Positions 45,022 to 53,231 are shown, numbered from the stretch's first letter. The stretch is 64,000 nucleotides of DNA from Georgenia daeguensis (GCF_039537705.1 NZ_BAABBA010000006.1:62001-126000); one strand, 5' to 3'. Numbers and translations: made by a program. The notes: a model not told the origin generated them from the letters alone.

Positions 45022-45962
45022 AGGTTGACCAGGAAGTAGTTCGCGAGCACGCAGAGGAAGCCGAAGATCGACAGGTAGGCGGCCCGGCGCCCCTCCCAGC
45101 CGCGGGTGGCGCGGGCGTGCAGGTAGGCGGCGTAGACCACCCAGATCACGAAGGACCACGTCTCCTTGGGGTCCCAGCCCCAGGGGCGGCCCCACGCGTG
45201 CTCGGCCCAGATGGCGCCGGCGATGATGGTGAAGGTCCAGAGCATGAACCCGACGGCGTTGAGGCGGAAGGCCAGTCGCTCGAACTCCGCCGAGCTGGGC
45301 GCCGACTCCATCAGCCGCGACCAGCGACCGGGGCGCGTCGCCGCACCCGCCGCACCGGCGTCGGCAGCGTCCGCGGCCGGCCCGCCGCTCACGCCGGCCA
45401 GCGCCGGCTCGGGCACCTGCGCCGAGGCGTGCGCCGCCCGCCGGAGCTCCGAGCGCTCCTGGACGAGCTGGACCACGGAGAGCACCGCGCCGACGGCGAG
45501 GACGCCGGTGGCGATGGTCGCGATGGAGACGTGGATGACGAGCCAGTAGCTGTCGAGCGCGGGCGGGACGCCGTCGGCGCGCACGTACAGCACGGACACG
45601 GCGATGCCGAGCATGAGGAGGACGAGACCGATCACGAACGTGCCGAGGAACCGCAGGTCGCGGCCCCGCTGCAGCCCGAGGAAGACCAGCACCGCGACGA
45701 GGCTGAAGAGGATCGAGAACTCGTACATGTTCGCCCACGGGACCCGCCCGGCGGCGACGCCGCGGGTCACCACGCCCAGCAGGTGCAGGGCGGCACCCAC
45801 CACGGTGGTGGACATGGCGATCCCGACGGCCTTGCGGCGCCGCTCGGCGGGCCCGCGGTCGCGCAGGCCGGAGAGGTCGACGGCGAAGGCCACGAGCGCC
45901 ACCGTGTAGGCGGCCATCGCGCCGTAGATGAGCAGCGTGCTCAGCTGGCCGAGGTCAGTCAT
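44982..45962 (-). CDS. ccsB: Cytochrome c biogenesis protein CcsB (CcsA/ResC type)
   Basis: The 326-residue polytopic membrane protein carries haem to apocytochrome c in System II. The tryptophan-rich haem-handling motif is seen as WGRPWGWDPKETWSF. Conserved histidines lie in VIHVSIATIATG, AEHAWG and YLHARATRGW. A hydrophilic insert of about 60 residues separates two helix groups. The ATG overlaps the resB stop (ATGA). It is the last gene of the histidine-phosphatase/tlpA/ccdA/resB/ccsB transcript. Confidence 0.95.
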   Translation of the reverse strand: MTDLGQLSTLLIYGAMAAYTVALVAFAVDLSGLRDRGPAERRRKAVGIAMSTTVVGAALHLLGVVTRGVAAGRVPWANMYEFSILFSLVAVLVFLGLQRGRDLRFLGTFVIGLVLLMLGIAVSVLYVRADGVPPALDSYWLVIHVSIATIATGVLAVGAVLSVVQLVQERSELRRAAHASAQVPEPALAGVSGGPAADAADAGAAGAATRPGRWSRLMESAPSSAEFERLAFRLNAVGFMLWTFTIIAGAIWAEHAWGRPWGWDPKETWSFVIWVVYAAYLHARATRGWEGRRAAYLSIFGFLCVLANYFLVNLLFNSLHAYSGIG

Positions 45963-47644
45963 CGGGTCGTTCCTTCCTGGGCCGGCGCACCGGCGTCAGC
46001 GGGCGTCGGATCATTGTGCACAGTGGTGCCGGCGGCCTCGAGCACCCGCTCGAGGTCCCGGTCGAGGCCCGGGTCGTCCCCGCGGGCCAGCGCCGCCGCG
46101 CTGAGGGCCGTTCCGCCGTCGGCCGCCGGAGCCAGCCGGACCCAGAGCCGGCGGCGCGGGACGAACAGCGAGCCGAACAGCCCGAGCATCGCGGTGACGG
46201 CGAACGTCAGGAGGTACGGCAGCGACGGGTCGTACCGCAGGTCGAGCGCGGCGAAGCGGGGCAGGTCCTCGAACGTGACCGTGCCCAGCCCCTCGGGCAG
46301 CTCCACGGTGGCGCCGGGCTCGAGGAAGAGCGTGACGGGCTTCTGACCGCCCTCGGCGGAGCCGGGCGAACCGTCGGGCGCCTCCTCGTAGACCTGGCGC
46401 ATGTCGTCGGAGTCCAGGACGTAGACGTTCTGCGGCACCCCCTCGTCCAGCCCGAGGTCGCCCGCCCAGAGCGTCAGCACGAGCAGCGGCGAGGTGGGCT
46501 GGGGGTGGACGGAGTAGGCGCCGGACCCGTCCGGCTCGACGACGGCGGTGGGCAGGAACGCGCCGGTGAGCCCGAGCTGCTCCTGGCTCGGGCTGACGTC
46601 GGGGACCTTCACCACCCCGCGGGAGGTGTAGACCACGTCCTCGGGCAGGAACGGCACCGGCCCGGAGAACGCGACCTCGCCCGCGCCGTCGCGGACCGTC
46701 AGGCGCGGCGCGTACCCGTTGCCCGAGAGGTAGACGTTCGCGCCCCCCGCGTTCATGGGGTGGTTGACCTTGATGGTCTCCTCGCGCACCGACCCGTCGG
46801 GCTCGGTGACGCTCACCTCGGCGGCGAAGTCGCGGGCCTGCGCGTCGAGGGTGAACGCGGAGGTGAACTTCTCGAGCGTGAATGTGAACGGCTCGAGCTC
46901 GTCCGGGTCGAACAGGGTGCCCGGGTCGAAGGAGTCGTAGTCGACCACCGAGTTGGCGAACGCCTCGCCCTCGACCACCAGCGCCTGGCCGCGGTAGCTG
47001 AACAGCTGCCCGGCCGCCATCGCGAGGAGGACCCCGACGAGGGAGAGGTGGAAGACGATGTTGCCGGTCTCGCGCAGGTACCCGCGCTCGGCGGTGATGC
47101 CGTCCGGGGTGACGGCGGTGCGGTAGCGACCCTTGAGGGAGCGCAGCACGGCGGCCTCGACCGCCTCCGGCTCCTCGGCGACCACCCGCTCGTCGCGCAC
47201 CGGGAACCGCGCGAAGGAGCGGGGCACGCGTGGCGGCTGCGAGCGCAGCGCCCTCCAGTGCACGGCGACCCGCGGCACGATGCAGCCGATCAGCGACGTG
47301 AACAGGAGCAGGTAGATGGCCGCGAACCACGCCGAGCTGTACACGTCGAAGAACCCGAGGCGCTCCAGCCACGGGGCCAGCGCCGGATGGTCCGTGTGGT
47401 AGTCGGAGACGGCGGCGGGGTCCTGCGGCGTCTGGGGGAAGAACGAGCCGGGGAGGGCGGCGACGGCGAGGAGCAGGAGCAGCATGAGCGCCACCCGCAT
47501 GCTCGTGAGCTGTCGCCACATCCACCGCAGCCACCCCCGCAGGCCGAGCGAGGGCTGCACGGGGGCGCCGTCCTCTTGCCCGAGGCCCGCCTTGGAGCTG
47601 AGGTTCGTCGGGTCCGCCGTCGCGGCGGAAGCCTTGCGCGCCAT
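45959..47644 (-). CDS. resB: Cytochrome c biogenesis protein ResB
   Basis: A membrane protein of about 561 residues, the partner of CcsB in System II haem delivery. It shows membrane helices near residues 50-70, 105-125, 195-215 and close to the C-terminus. The extracytoplasmic domain holds TLEKFTSAFTLDAQARDF and NHPMNAGGANVYLSGNGYAP, typical of ResB. ATG 47644 is used. GTG 47650, which overlaps the ccdA stop (GTGA), is an alternative. Confidence 0.94.
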   Translation of the reverse strand: MARKASAATADPTNLSSKAGLGQEDGAPVQPSLGLRGWLRWMWRQLTSMRVALMLLLLLAVAALPGSFFPQTPQDPAAVSDYHTDHPALAPWLERLGFFDVYSSAWFAAIYLLLFTSLIGCIVPRVAVHWRALRSQPPRVPRSFARFPVRDERVVAEEPEAVEAAVLRSLKGRYRTAVTPDGITAERGYLRETGNIVFHLSLVGVLLAMAAGQLFSYRGQALVVEGEAFANSVVDYDSFDPGTLFDPDELEPFTFTLEKFTSAFTLDAQARDFAAEVSVTEPDGSVREETIKVNHPMNAGGANVYLSGNGYAPRLTVRDGAGEVAFSGPVPFLPEDVVYTSRGVVKVPDVSPSQEQLGLTGAFLPTAVVEPDGSGAYSVHPQPTSPLLVLTLWAGDLGLDEGVPQNVYVLDSDDMRQVYEEAPDGSPGSAEGGQKPVTLFLEPGATVELPEGLGTVTFEDLPRFAALDLRYDPSLPYLLTFAVTAMLGLFGSLFVPRRRLWVRLAPAADGGTALSAAALARGDDPGLDRDLERVLEAAGTTVHNDPTPADAGAPAQEGTTR

Positions 47645-47646
47645 GG

Positions 47647-48507
47647 TCACACCACCGTCTGGAAGTTGGCGACGAGACCCTGCAGGTACGCCGAGAACGT
47701 GGCCCACAGCCCGCTCACCAGCGCGAGGCCGAGCAGCACGAGGAGGCCGCCGCCGAGGAGCTGGATGGCCCGGCGGTGCCGGCGCAGGAAGTCCAGCACG
47801 CGGGTGGACCGGGAGAAGGCCATCGCGATCGCCACGAAGGGGACCCCGAGCCCGAGGCAGTAGGCGACGGCGAGCGTGACGCCGCGCGCCGGGTCGGCGC
47901 CGTCGAGGGAGAGGGTGAGGACGGCCGCCAGGGTCGGGCCGATGCACGGGGCCCAGCCGAGCCCGAAGACGACGCCGAGGAGCGGCGCCCCCCAGAGGCC
48001 GGCCCGGGGCGCCACGTGTGGCCGCCGCTCGTTCTGCAGGAACGGGACGACGCCCATGAACGCCAGTCCCATGAGGATCACGAGCACACCCGCGACGCGC
48101 AGGATGACGTCCATCCACTGCTGCAGCGCGATCCCCGCGAACGAGAAGACGAGGCTGAGGAGGACGAAGACGGCGGAGAACCCCGCGACGAAGAGCAGCA
48201 CCCCGGCGAGCAGACGCCCGCTGCCGCCCCGCCGGACGCCGCGGCCGCCTGACCTTGCCGGTCCGCGGGCACCGGCCCCCCGGCCGGCCGCGGCCCCCCG
48301 GCCGGCCGCGGCCGCCCCGACGGCGGCGGGCCGCCCGGCCTCGACGCCCGCCATCCCGCCCAGGTACCCGACGTAGCCGGGAAGCAGCGGCAGCACGCAC
48401 GGGGACGCGAAGGAGACGGCGCCCGCGATGGCGGCGACCGGCAGCGCCGCCAGCATGGAGCCGTCCATGACGGTGCGCTGGAAGAGCTCGGCGATCTGCT
48501 CCCACAC
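47647..48507 (-). CDS. ccdA: Thiol-disulfide interchange membrane protein CcdA
   Basis: The 286-residue DsbD-family membrane protein moves electrons from cytoplasmic thioredoxin outward. The redox cysteines sit in FASPCVLPLLPGYVGYLGG and GLGWAPCIGPTLAAVL, in helices 1 and 4. An Ala/Gly/Arg-rich cytoplasmic insert (AAAAGRGAAAGRGAGARGPA) of about 45 residues is unusual and repetitive. GTG 48507 lies 5 nt after the tlpA stop and has AGGAGG upstream. Confidence 0.93.
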   Translation of the reverse strand: MWEQIAELFQRTVMDGSMLAALPVAAIAGAVSFASPCVLPLLPGYVGYLGGMAGVEAGRPAAVGAAAAGRGAAAGRGAGARGPARSGGRGVRRGGSGRLLAGVLLFVAGFSAVFVLLSLVFSFAGIALQQWMDVILRVAGVLVILMGLAFMGVVPFLQNERRPHVAPRAGLWGAPLLGVVFGLGWAPCIGPTLAAVLTLSLDGADPARGVTLAVAYCLGLGVPFVAIAMAFSRSTRVLDFLRRHRRAIQLLGGGLLVLLGLALVSGLWATFSAYLQGLVANFQTVV

Positions 48508-48512
48508 GCCGG

Positions 48513-49115
48513 TCAGGCCTCCTCGGCGAGGACGTCGTCGACCAGGCCACGAAGGATGGTCGGGTCTGCCTGGCCCAGGATCCGGGCGGCGACGCGCCCC
48601 TCGCGGTCCAGCACGACCGTGGAGGGCATGGCCTGCAGGGGCACGAGCCCCTCCAGGGCGGCGACGCCGCGCGCCTGCTCGTCGTGGAGCGAGGGGTAGG
48701 GCACGGAGAAGGTGCGCTCGAAGGCCTGCGCGGTCCCGGCGTCGTCGCGCGGGTTGATGCCCAGCATGCGCACGCCCTGGTCCGAGTAGTCGGCGTGGAT
48801 CGCGGCGAGGTCGGGCGCCTCCGCCCGGCAGGGCGGGCAGGCGGCGTACCAGAAGTTGAGGACGACGACGTCGCCGCGCCAGTCGGCGAGGTCGATCTCG
48901 GTGCCGTCGTAGCTGGTGCCGGTGTGCTCGACCGGGTCGCCGCGCTCGGCCGCCTTCCATGTGGTGAAGGAGCCGTCACCGGCCTCGTAGCCGGCGTCGA
49001 CGGCGGCCGCGTTCTCCGTGGTCCCGCCCGGGGCGCAGCCCGCGAGCAGGGCGGCCGCGAGACCGAGGCCGACGGCGGAGCGGAGGACCGCTGTCCGGTG
49101 GGTCCCGGGCCTCAC
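48513..49115 (-). CDS. TlpA/ResA-type thioredoxin-like lipoprotein
   Basis: The 200-residue product has a signal sequence with lipobox LLAGC. A thioredoxin fold follows, with FWYAACPPCRAEAPDL (redox CPPC), GVRMLGINPRDD and the cis-proline region MPSTVVLDREG. It should keep apocytochrome c haem-binding cysteines reduced, receiving electrons from CcdA encoded next to it. GTG 49115 overlaps the stop of the histidine phosphatase gene. Confidence 0.93.
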   Translation of the reverse strand: MRPGTHRTAVLRSAVGLGLAAALLAGCAPGGTTENAAAVDAGYEAGDGSFTTWKAAERGDPVEHTGTSYDGTEIDLADWRGDVVVLNFWYAACPPCRAEAPDLAAIHADYSDQGVRMLGINPRDDAGTAQAFERTFSVPYPSLHDEQARGVAALEGLVPLQAMPSTVVLDREGRVAARILGQADPTILRGLVDDVLAEEA

Positions 49116-49795
49116 TCGCCCTCCTCGCCCTCGTTCTCGGCGGCCGCGGACGTGCCGGGCACCATGTCGGTGGCACCGAGCAGCAGCTCGCCCGCCGGCT
49201 CCCAGTAGCTCAGGCCGACGAGCTTGCGGCCCTCGAACGTCAGCGAGGTGAGCGACGCCAGGGAGCACTGCCGGCGGCGGGGGTCGTGGACGAGGGGCCG
49301 GCGCTCGAGGTGCAGCCGGGTCACCCAGATCGGCAGCTGGTGGCTGACGAGCAGGGCCTCGCCGCCCGCCGCGTGGTCCAGGACGGCGGCGACGGCGTCG
49401 CGCATGCGGCGGATCAGGACCCGGTACGGCTCGCCCCAGCTGGGCCGGAACGGGTTGACGTAGGCGGGCCAGTTGCGCGGGTGCGCCAGGACCATGCGGT
49501 TGGCGTTGATGGCGACACCCTCGAAGTGGTTGGTCGCCTCGATCAGCCGTGGGTCGGTCCCGACCTCCAGCCCGTAGGAGGTGGCGGTCGGGAGCGCGGT
49601 CTCCTGCGCCCGCTGCAGGGGCGACGCCACGACGAGGCGGACGTCGTGCCCGCCGGCGTGCAGCACGTCGGCCACCCGGGCGGCCATCTCCTGGCCGCGG
49701 TCGGACAGCCGGTAGCCGGGCCGGCGCCCGTACAGGATGCCCTCGGGGTTGTGCACCTCGCCGTGCCGCATCAGATGGACGGTCGTTCGCTGCAT
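49112..49795 (-). CDS. Histidine phosphatase family protein
   Basis: The 227-residue protein has the phosphohistidine motif VHLMRHGEVHNPEG and the downstream pattern GYRLSDRGQEMAARVA, ASPLQRAQETA, TNHFEG and VSHQLPIWV with the second catalytic histidine. It belongs to the phosphoglycerate-mutase-like branch, and its substrate is unknown. ATG 49795 follows GGGGAC. Its position at the head of the ccs transcript is common in actinobacteria. Confidence 0.9.
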   Translation of the reverse strand: MQRTTVHLMRHGEVHNPEGILYGRRPGYRLSDRGQEMAARVADVLHAGGHDVRLVVASPLQRAQETALPTATSYGLEVGTDPRLIEATNHFEGVAINANRMVLAHPRNWPAYVNPFRPSWGEPYRVLIRRMRDAVAAVLDHAAGGEALLVSHQLPIWVTRLHLERRPLVHDPRRRQCSLASLTSLTFEGRKLVGLSYWEPAGELLLGATDMVPGTSAAAENEGEEGE

Positions 49796-49883
49796 GTCCC
49801 CAGTGTCGCAAACTCCGGCACGGACACAGCACGCCGGGGCGGCGGGGGTGGCCAGGCTCACGGTCCGACGTCGGGTCGGCGGG

Positions 49884-50030
49884 CCGGCGTCAGGGTCGCC
49901 CACGCGGCCGCCGTCGGATCGCCCCGCACACCGGCGTAGGGGTCACTCTCGCGGCCGCCGTCGGATCGCCCCCGCGGACCGGCGTCAGGGTCGCCCACGC
50001 GGCCGCCGTCGGATCGATCCCGCGGGCCGG
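49884..50030. repeat. 47/48-bp intergenic tandem repeat
   Basis: Three direct copies start at 49884, 49931 and 49979. Each contains GCGGCCGCCGTCGGATCG preceded by CCGGCGT(C/A)(A/G)GG. The array fills the gap between the phosphatase start and the marR stop, and its end lies 8 bp from that stop. Confidence 0.88.
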
Positions 50031-50037
50031 GAGGCGG

Positions 50038-50523
50038 TCACGCCTCGGCGGGCTCGTCGTCCTCCACGAAGACCGACATGATCTCGCCGAGCACCCGCAT
50101 CTGCTCGGGCGTGAGTCGGTCGACCATTCGCGCGCGGACCGACTCCACGTGCCCCGGCGCGGCGGCCTCCAGGCGCGCGAAGCCCTCGTCGGTCAGGGTG
50201 GCGTTGACGCCGCGGCGGTCCTCCGCGCAGGTCGTGCGCTCGACGAGCCCGGCCGCCTCCATGCGGCGGATCGTGTGGGTGAGCCGGGACCTGGAGTGCA
50301 CGAGCTCGTCAGCCAGCACGGACATGCGGAGGGTCCGCCCCTCCGCCTCCGACAGCCGCACGAGCACCTCGTACTCGCTCAGCGACATGCCGGCCGACTG
50401 CTCGAGGTCGTGGTTGATCGCCTCCTGCAGGCTGGCGCTTCCGCGCAGGTAGTTGCGCCAGGCGCGCTGCTGGTCGGCGTCGAGCCACCGCGGGGCCACC
50501 ACGGGGAACGTCGGTGCGGGCAT
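50038..50523 (-). CDS. MarR family transcriptional regulator
   Basis: The 161-residue winged-helix protein shows the MarR layout: SLSEYEVLVRLSEAEGRTLR, LADELVHSRSRLTHTIRRME as recognition helix, and GLVERTTCAEDRRGVNATLT as wing with the DxR motif. ATG 50523 is favoured by GAGGAAG about 6 nt upstream. It diverges from yceI, and the palindrome in the intergenic region makes autoregulation and control of yceI likely. One cysteine (C in TCAEDRRG) sits in the wing. Confidence 0.92.
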   Translation of the reverse strand: MPAPTFPVVAPRWLDADQQRAWRNYLRGSASLQEAINHDLEQSAGMSLSEYEVLVRLSEAEGRTLRMSVLADELVHSRSRLTHTIRRMEAAGLVERTTCAEDRRGVNATLTDEGFARLEAAAPGHVESVRARMVDRLTPEQMRVLGEIMSVFVEDDEPAEA

Positions 50524-50691
50524 GTTCACTTCCTCGTTCGGCATCGCCGGGGGCGACGCGTGGGCTGAGCTCCGGGCCGCAGCGCCGGCCCGTGCCCCGC
50601 GGAGGCGGAACACCTGGCCGTGCCAGAGATCGTAGGGCCGGGCGCGTGAGGCGCGTCACCGTTCGTTCACCAGACGTCCTGGCGATACCTC

Positions 50692-50736
50692 TTGCGCACC
50701 CTTGACCCCCCGAGTATATAGTTCAAACGTCAACTA
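50692..50736 (+). promoter_or_regulatory. yceI promoter with MarR-type palindrome
   Basis: TTGCGC (50692-50697) and TATATA (50715-50720) are separated by 17 bp, a reasonable promoter for yceI. The imperfect palindrome TAGTTCAAACGTCAACTA (50719-50736) overlaps the -10 end and the expected start point, the usual place for a MarR operator. The adjacent divergent marR gene is the natural candidate binder. Confidence 0.6.
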
Positions 50737-50789
50737 CTTCTCGCCCTCGACCGGGGGCCGGGAGCCCCGCACCCAGGAGGAGCGCTTAC

Positions 50790-51329
50790 ATGAGCACCAT
50801 CCCCGCAGGCACCTACGTCATCGACCCGTCCCACACCGAGGTGGGCTTCACCGTCCGCCACGCCGGCATCTCTAAGGTGCGCGGCAAGTTCGAGAAGTTC
50901 GAGGGCCAGATCGTCGTGGCCGAGGACATCGCCCAGTCCTCCGCGATCGTCACCATCGACGCCTCCTCGATCAACACCGGCGACGCCAACCGCGACGGCC
51001 ACCTGCGCTCCGCCGACTTCTGGGACGCCGAGAACAAGCCCACCTGGACCTTCGTCACCGGCGGCCTGGAGGGCGACGGCGAGGAGTTCAGCCTCAAGGG
51101 CGACCTCACCATCAACGGCGTGACCAAGCCGGTCGCCCTCGACGTGGAGTACAACGGCGCCGTGACCGACCCGTTCGGCTCGAAGCGCATCGGCTTCTCC
51201 GCGAACACCGAGATCTCCCGCAAGGAGTTCGGCCTGACCTGGAACGCGGCCCTCGAGGCCGGCGGCGTCCTGGTCGGCGACAAGGTCAAGATCCTCCTCG
51301 AGGTCGAGGCCACGCCGAAGGACGCCTGA
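50790..51329 (+). CDS. YceI family protein
   Basis: The 179-residue lipocalin-like protein matches YceI across its length: GTYVIDPSHTEVGFTVRHAG, FEKFEGQIVVAED, RDGHLRSADFWDAENKPTW, GDLTINGVTKPV and a final ISRKEFGLTW. The family binds long isoprenoid or fatty-acid chains, polyisoprenoid in the best-studied case. There is no signal peptide, so it is probably cytoplasmic. GGAGGAGC precedes the ATG. A link to menaquinone or polyprenyl metabolism is tempting here but unproven. Confidence 0.94.
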   Translation: MSTIPAGTYVIDPSHTEVGFTVRHAGISKVRGKFEKFEGQIVVAEDIAQSSAIVTIDASSINTGDANRDGHLRSADFWDAENKPTWTFVTGGLEGDGEEFSLKGDLTINGVTKPVALDVEYNGAVTDPFGSKRIGFSANTEISRKEFGLTWNAALEAGGVLVGDKVKILLEVEATPKDA

Positions 51330-51380
51330 CCCACCCGCCGCTCCGGCGGCACCCGGGCGGGCACCCCGCCCCCACGACCG

Positions 51381-51414
51381 CGACGGCGGCACCTCCCCCC
51401 AGGTGCCGCCGTCG
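51381..51414 (+). terminator. Terminator after yceI
   Basis: Perfect 14-bp stem (CGACGGCGGCACCT arm) with a six-C loop, followed by TTCTGT. It is 51 bp past the yceI stop and just before the repeated 3' end of the convergent glutaredoxin gene. Confidence 0.85.
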
Positions 51415-51419
51415 TTCTG

Positions 51420-51506
51420 TCAGGCGAGCGCCGCGCGCACCCGCCTCCGTCAGGCGAGCGCCGCGCGCACCCGAACGCCTCCGTCAGGCGAGCGCCGCGC
51501 GCACCC
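51420..51506. repeat. Triplicated 3' end of the glutaredoxin gene
   Basis: The 23-mer beginning TCAGGCGAGCGCCGCGCGCA is present at 51420, 51450 and 51484. The third copy is the real end of the glutaredoxin gene, encoding RVRAALA and the stop. The two extra copies lie downstream of that stop, spaced 30 and 34 bp, each with the minus-strand TGA. Confidence 0.93.
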
Positions 51507-51738
51507 GGGCCGCGTCGATGCGCCAGTAGCCCTGCTGCACCCCGTCGACGGTGACCACCGGGACGAGCTCGCCGTACTGCTCGCGCAGGGCGTCGTCGGT
51601 GTCGATGTCGACCTCGACGAACCCCTCCCCCGTCTCCTCGCGCACCCGCTCGAGCATGGTGCGGGCCTGGTCGCACAGGTGGCAGCCGGCGCGGCCGTAG
51701 AGCACGACGCGCATCTCGGGTTCGACGGGAACGTTCAT
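51484..51738 (-). CDS. Glutaredoxin-like thiol-disulfide protein
   Basis: The 84-residue thioredoxin-fold protein has a CxxC active site in YGRAGCHLCDQARTML. VDIDTDDALREQYGELVPVV, with the cis-proline, follows. This matches the short glutaredoxin family (DUF836-like) of actinobacteria. Its partner is unknown, and mycothiol dependence would be usual in this phylum but cannot be read. The start ATG 51738 is supported by the strand order beta-alpha beginning MRVVLYG only 8 residues later. Confidence 0.88.
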   Translation of the reverse strand: MNVPVEPEMRVVLYGRAGCHLCDQARTMLERVREETGEGFVEVDIDTDDALREQYGELVPVVTVDGVQQGYWRIDAARVRAALA

Positions 51739-51871
51739 ACCCCGAGGGTACGCAGGCGAGAACGGCCGCCTGGACGGGCCGCCCGGTCTGGCCGCCCGGT
51801 CTGGCCAACCGTCTGGCCGGCCGATCTGGCTGGCCGTCGGGGGCCCGGCGGGCCGCCGCTAGGCTGGCACG

Positions 51872-52693
51872 GTGGAGGGACCCGAGGACCCCGGCGGGAC
51901 GGCACGCGCAGCCGCGTTCTTCGACGTCGACAACACCATCGTCCGCGGGGCCAGCGCCTACCACCTCGCCCGCGAGCTTCACCGCCGCCAGTTCTTCGGG
52001 ATGCGCGACATCCTCTTCGCCGTCCGTCACTCGATCGCGTACGCCCTGTACGGGGAGAACCTGCGCCGGATCGCCGCCATCAAGGAGCGCGCCCTGCGCC
52101 TGATGATCGGCCGGTCCGTGGCCGAGATCATCTCCATAGGCGAGGACGTCTACGACGAGGTCCTCGACCTGCGGATCTTCCCGGGCACCCGCGCCCTGCT
52201 CAACGCGCACCTGCTCGCCGGGCACGAGGTGTGGCTGATCACCGCCACCCCCACGGAGATCTCCGACCTGCTCGCCCGCCGGCTCGGTGCCACCGGAGCG
52301 CTCGGCACCCGCGTCGAGGCGGTCGACGGGTACTACACCGGGCGACTGGAGGGCACCATGCTCCACGGCGCCGGCAAGGAGGTCGCGGTCCGGAAGCTCG
52401 CCGCCGACCGCGGGCTCGACCTGTCCCTCTCCTACGCCTACGGCGACTCGATCAACGACGTGCCGCTCCTGTCCGCCGTCGGCCACCCGTGCGCCATCAA
52501 CCCCGAACCCCGCCTGCGGGCCCACGCGGGTACGGCCGGCTGGCCGGTCCGGGACTTCCGCAGCCGCCGCAGGTCGATGCGGGAGGACCTGCGCACCGGG
52601 GCGCGGTCGGCGCGCTGGGCGGGCGCGGCGTGGGCGACGACCGTCGTCGTGCGGGCCGTGGTCCGCCAGGTCCGCTCGCGCGCCGGGGTCTGA
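51872..52693 (+). CDS. HAD-IB family hydrolase (SerB-like)
   Basis: The 273-residue protein has HAD motif I in AAFFDVDNTIVRGAS, motif II in LITATPTEIS, and motif III/IV in KEVAVRKLAA and YAYGDSINDVPLL. The C-terminal 60 residues are basic with a hydrophobic patch. Members of this subfamily include phosphoserine phosphatases and acyltransferase-linked phosphatases; the substrate is not evident. TAGGCT (51860-51865) lies 6 nt before the GTG, giving a leaderless start. Confidence 0.9.
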   Translation: MEGPEDPGGTARAAAFFDVDNTIVRGASAYHLARELHRRQFFGMRDILFAVRHSIAYALYGENLRRIAAIKERALRLMIGRSVAEIISIGEDVYDEVLDLRIFPGTRALLNAHLLAGHEVWLITATPTEISDLLARRLGATGALGTRVEAVDGYYTGRLEGTMLHGAGKEVAVRKLAADRGLDLSLSYAYGDSINDVPLLSAVGHPCAINPEPRLRAHAGTAGWPVRDFRSRRRSMREDLRTGARSARWAGAAWATTVVVRAVVRQVRSRAGV

Positions 52694-52705
52694 GAGCGGG
52701 AACGA

Positions 52706-52734
52706 CTCAGGCCCGGCACGGGGCCGGGCCTGGG
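52706..52734. terminator. Terminator between HAD gene and bS22 gene
   Basis: A 12-bp stem containing AGGCCCGGC/GCCGGGCCT with a five-base loop lies 12 bp after the HAD stop. A second small hairpin (GCGCCCG/CGGGCGC, 52741-52759) faces the convergent bS22 gene. Confidence 0.75.
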
Positions 52735-52764
52735 GTCAGCGCGCCCGACTGGCGGGCGCCGACG

Positions 52765-52863
52765 TCACTTCTTGTTACGACGCTGGTGACGCGTCTTCCG
52801 AAGCAGCTTGCGGTGCTTCTTCTTCGACATGCGCTTACGACGCTTCTTGATGACCGAGCCCAT
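52765..52863 (-). CDS. bS22-like ribosomal protein (AURKAIP1/COX24 domain)
   Basis: A 32-residue, extremely basic peptide beginning MGSVIKKRRKRMSKKKHRKL and ending RRNKK, identical in type to the small actinobacterial 30S protein bS22, which carries the AURKAIP1/COX24 domain. It is easy to miss because of its length. ATG 52863 is preceded by a purine-rich sequence, and the frame has no alternative start that keeps GSVIKKRRKRM. Confidence 0.92.
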   Translation of the reverse strand: MGSVIKKRRKRMSKKKHRKLLRKTRHQRRNKK

Positions 52864-52961
52864 AGGGGACCTCACTGATGATCGGGGGCGGAACGTCAGC
52901 AGCACGCGGCGCCGGCCGCGTGCAGAACAGGGTGAGTCTACCCGCTCCGGCGCCGAGCGCC

Positions 52962-53177
52962 CTAACGGGCGTTACCGACGGCGCCCCACTCGTCGCCGAG
53001 GCCCTCGGAGATCATCTTCTCGACGGCGGCCTCAGGGACGCGGAAGGAGCGGCCCATCCGCACCGCGGGGATCTCCCCCGAGTGCACCATGCGGTAGACC
53101 GTCATCTTGGACACCCGCATGAGCTCGGCGACCTCGGCGACGGTGAGGAACCGCGGCGCTCCCAGCTGCTCGGCCAT
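52962..53177 (-). CDS. Excisionase-type helix-turn-helix protein
   Basis: The 71-residue protein is a MerR/excisionase-fold DNA-binding domain: RFLTVAEVAELMRVSKMTVY, then MVHSGEIPAVRMGRSFRVPE. There is no recombinase nearby, so it is unlikely to serve prophage excision. Such stand-alone proteins are conserved beside the bS22 gene in actinobacteria and are thought to be regulators. ATG 53177 is used. Confidence 0.9.
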   Translation of the reverse strand: MAEQLGAPRFLTVAEVAELMRVSKMTVYRMVHSGEIPAVRMGRSFRVPEAAVEKMISEGLGDEWGAVGNAR

Positions 53178-53231
53178 GTCCACCCGTTCTCGTCGGTACC
53201 ACCCAGGCGAGGGCGGCCACTCCATGGACGA

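Noticed and set aside
52962..53177. Prophage excisionase and nearby integrated element
   Set aside because: No integrase, no attachment repeats at tRNA genes and no phage genes. The gene lies in a conserved housekeeping context.
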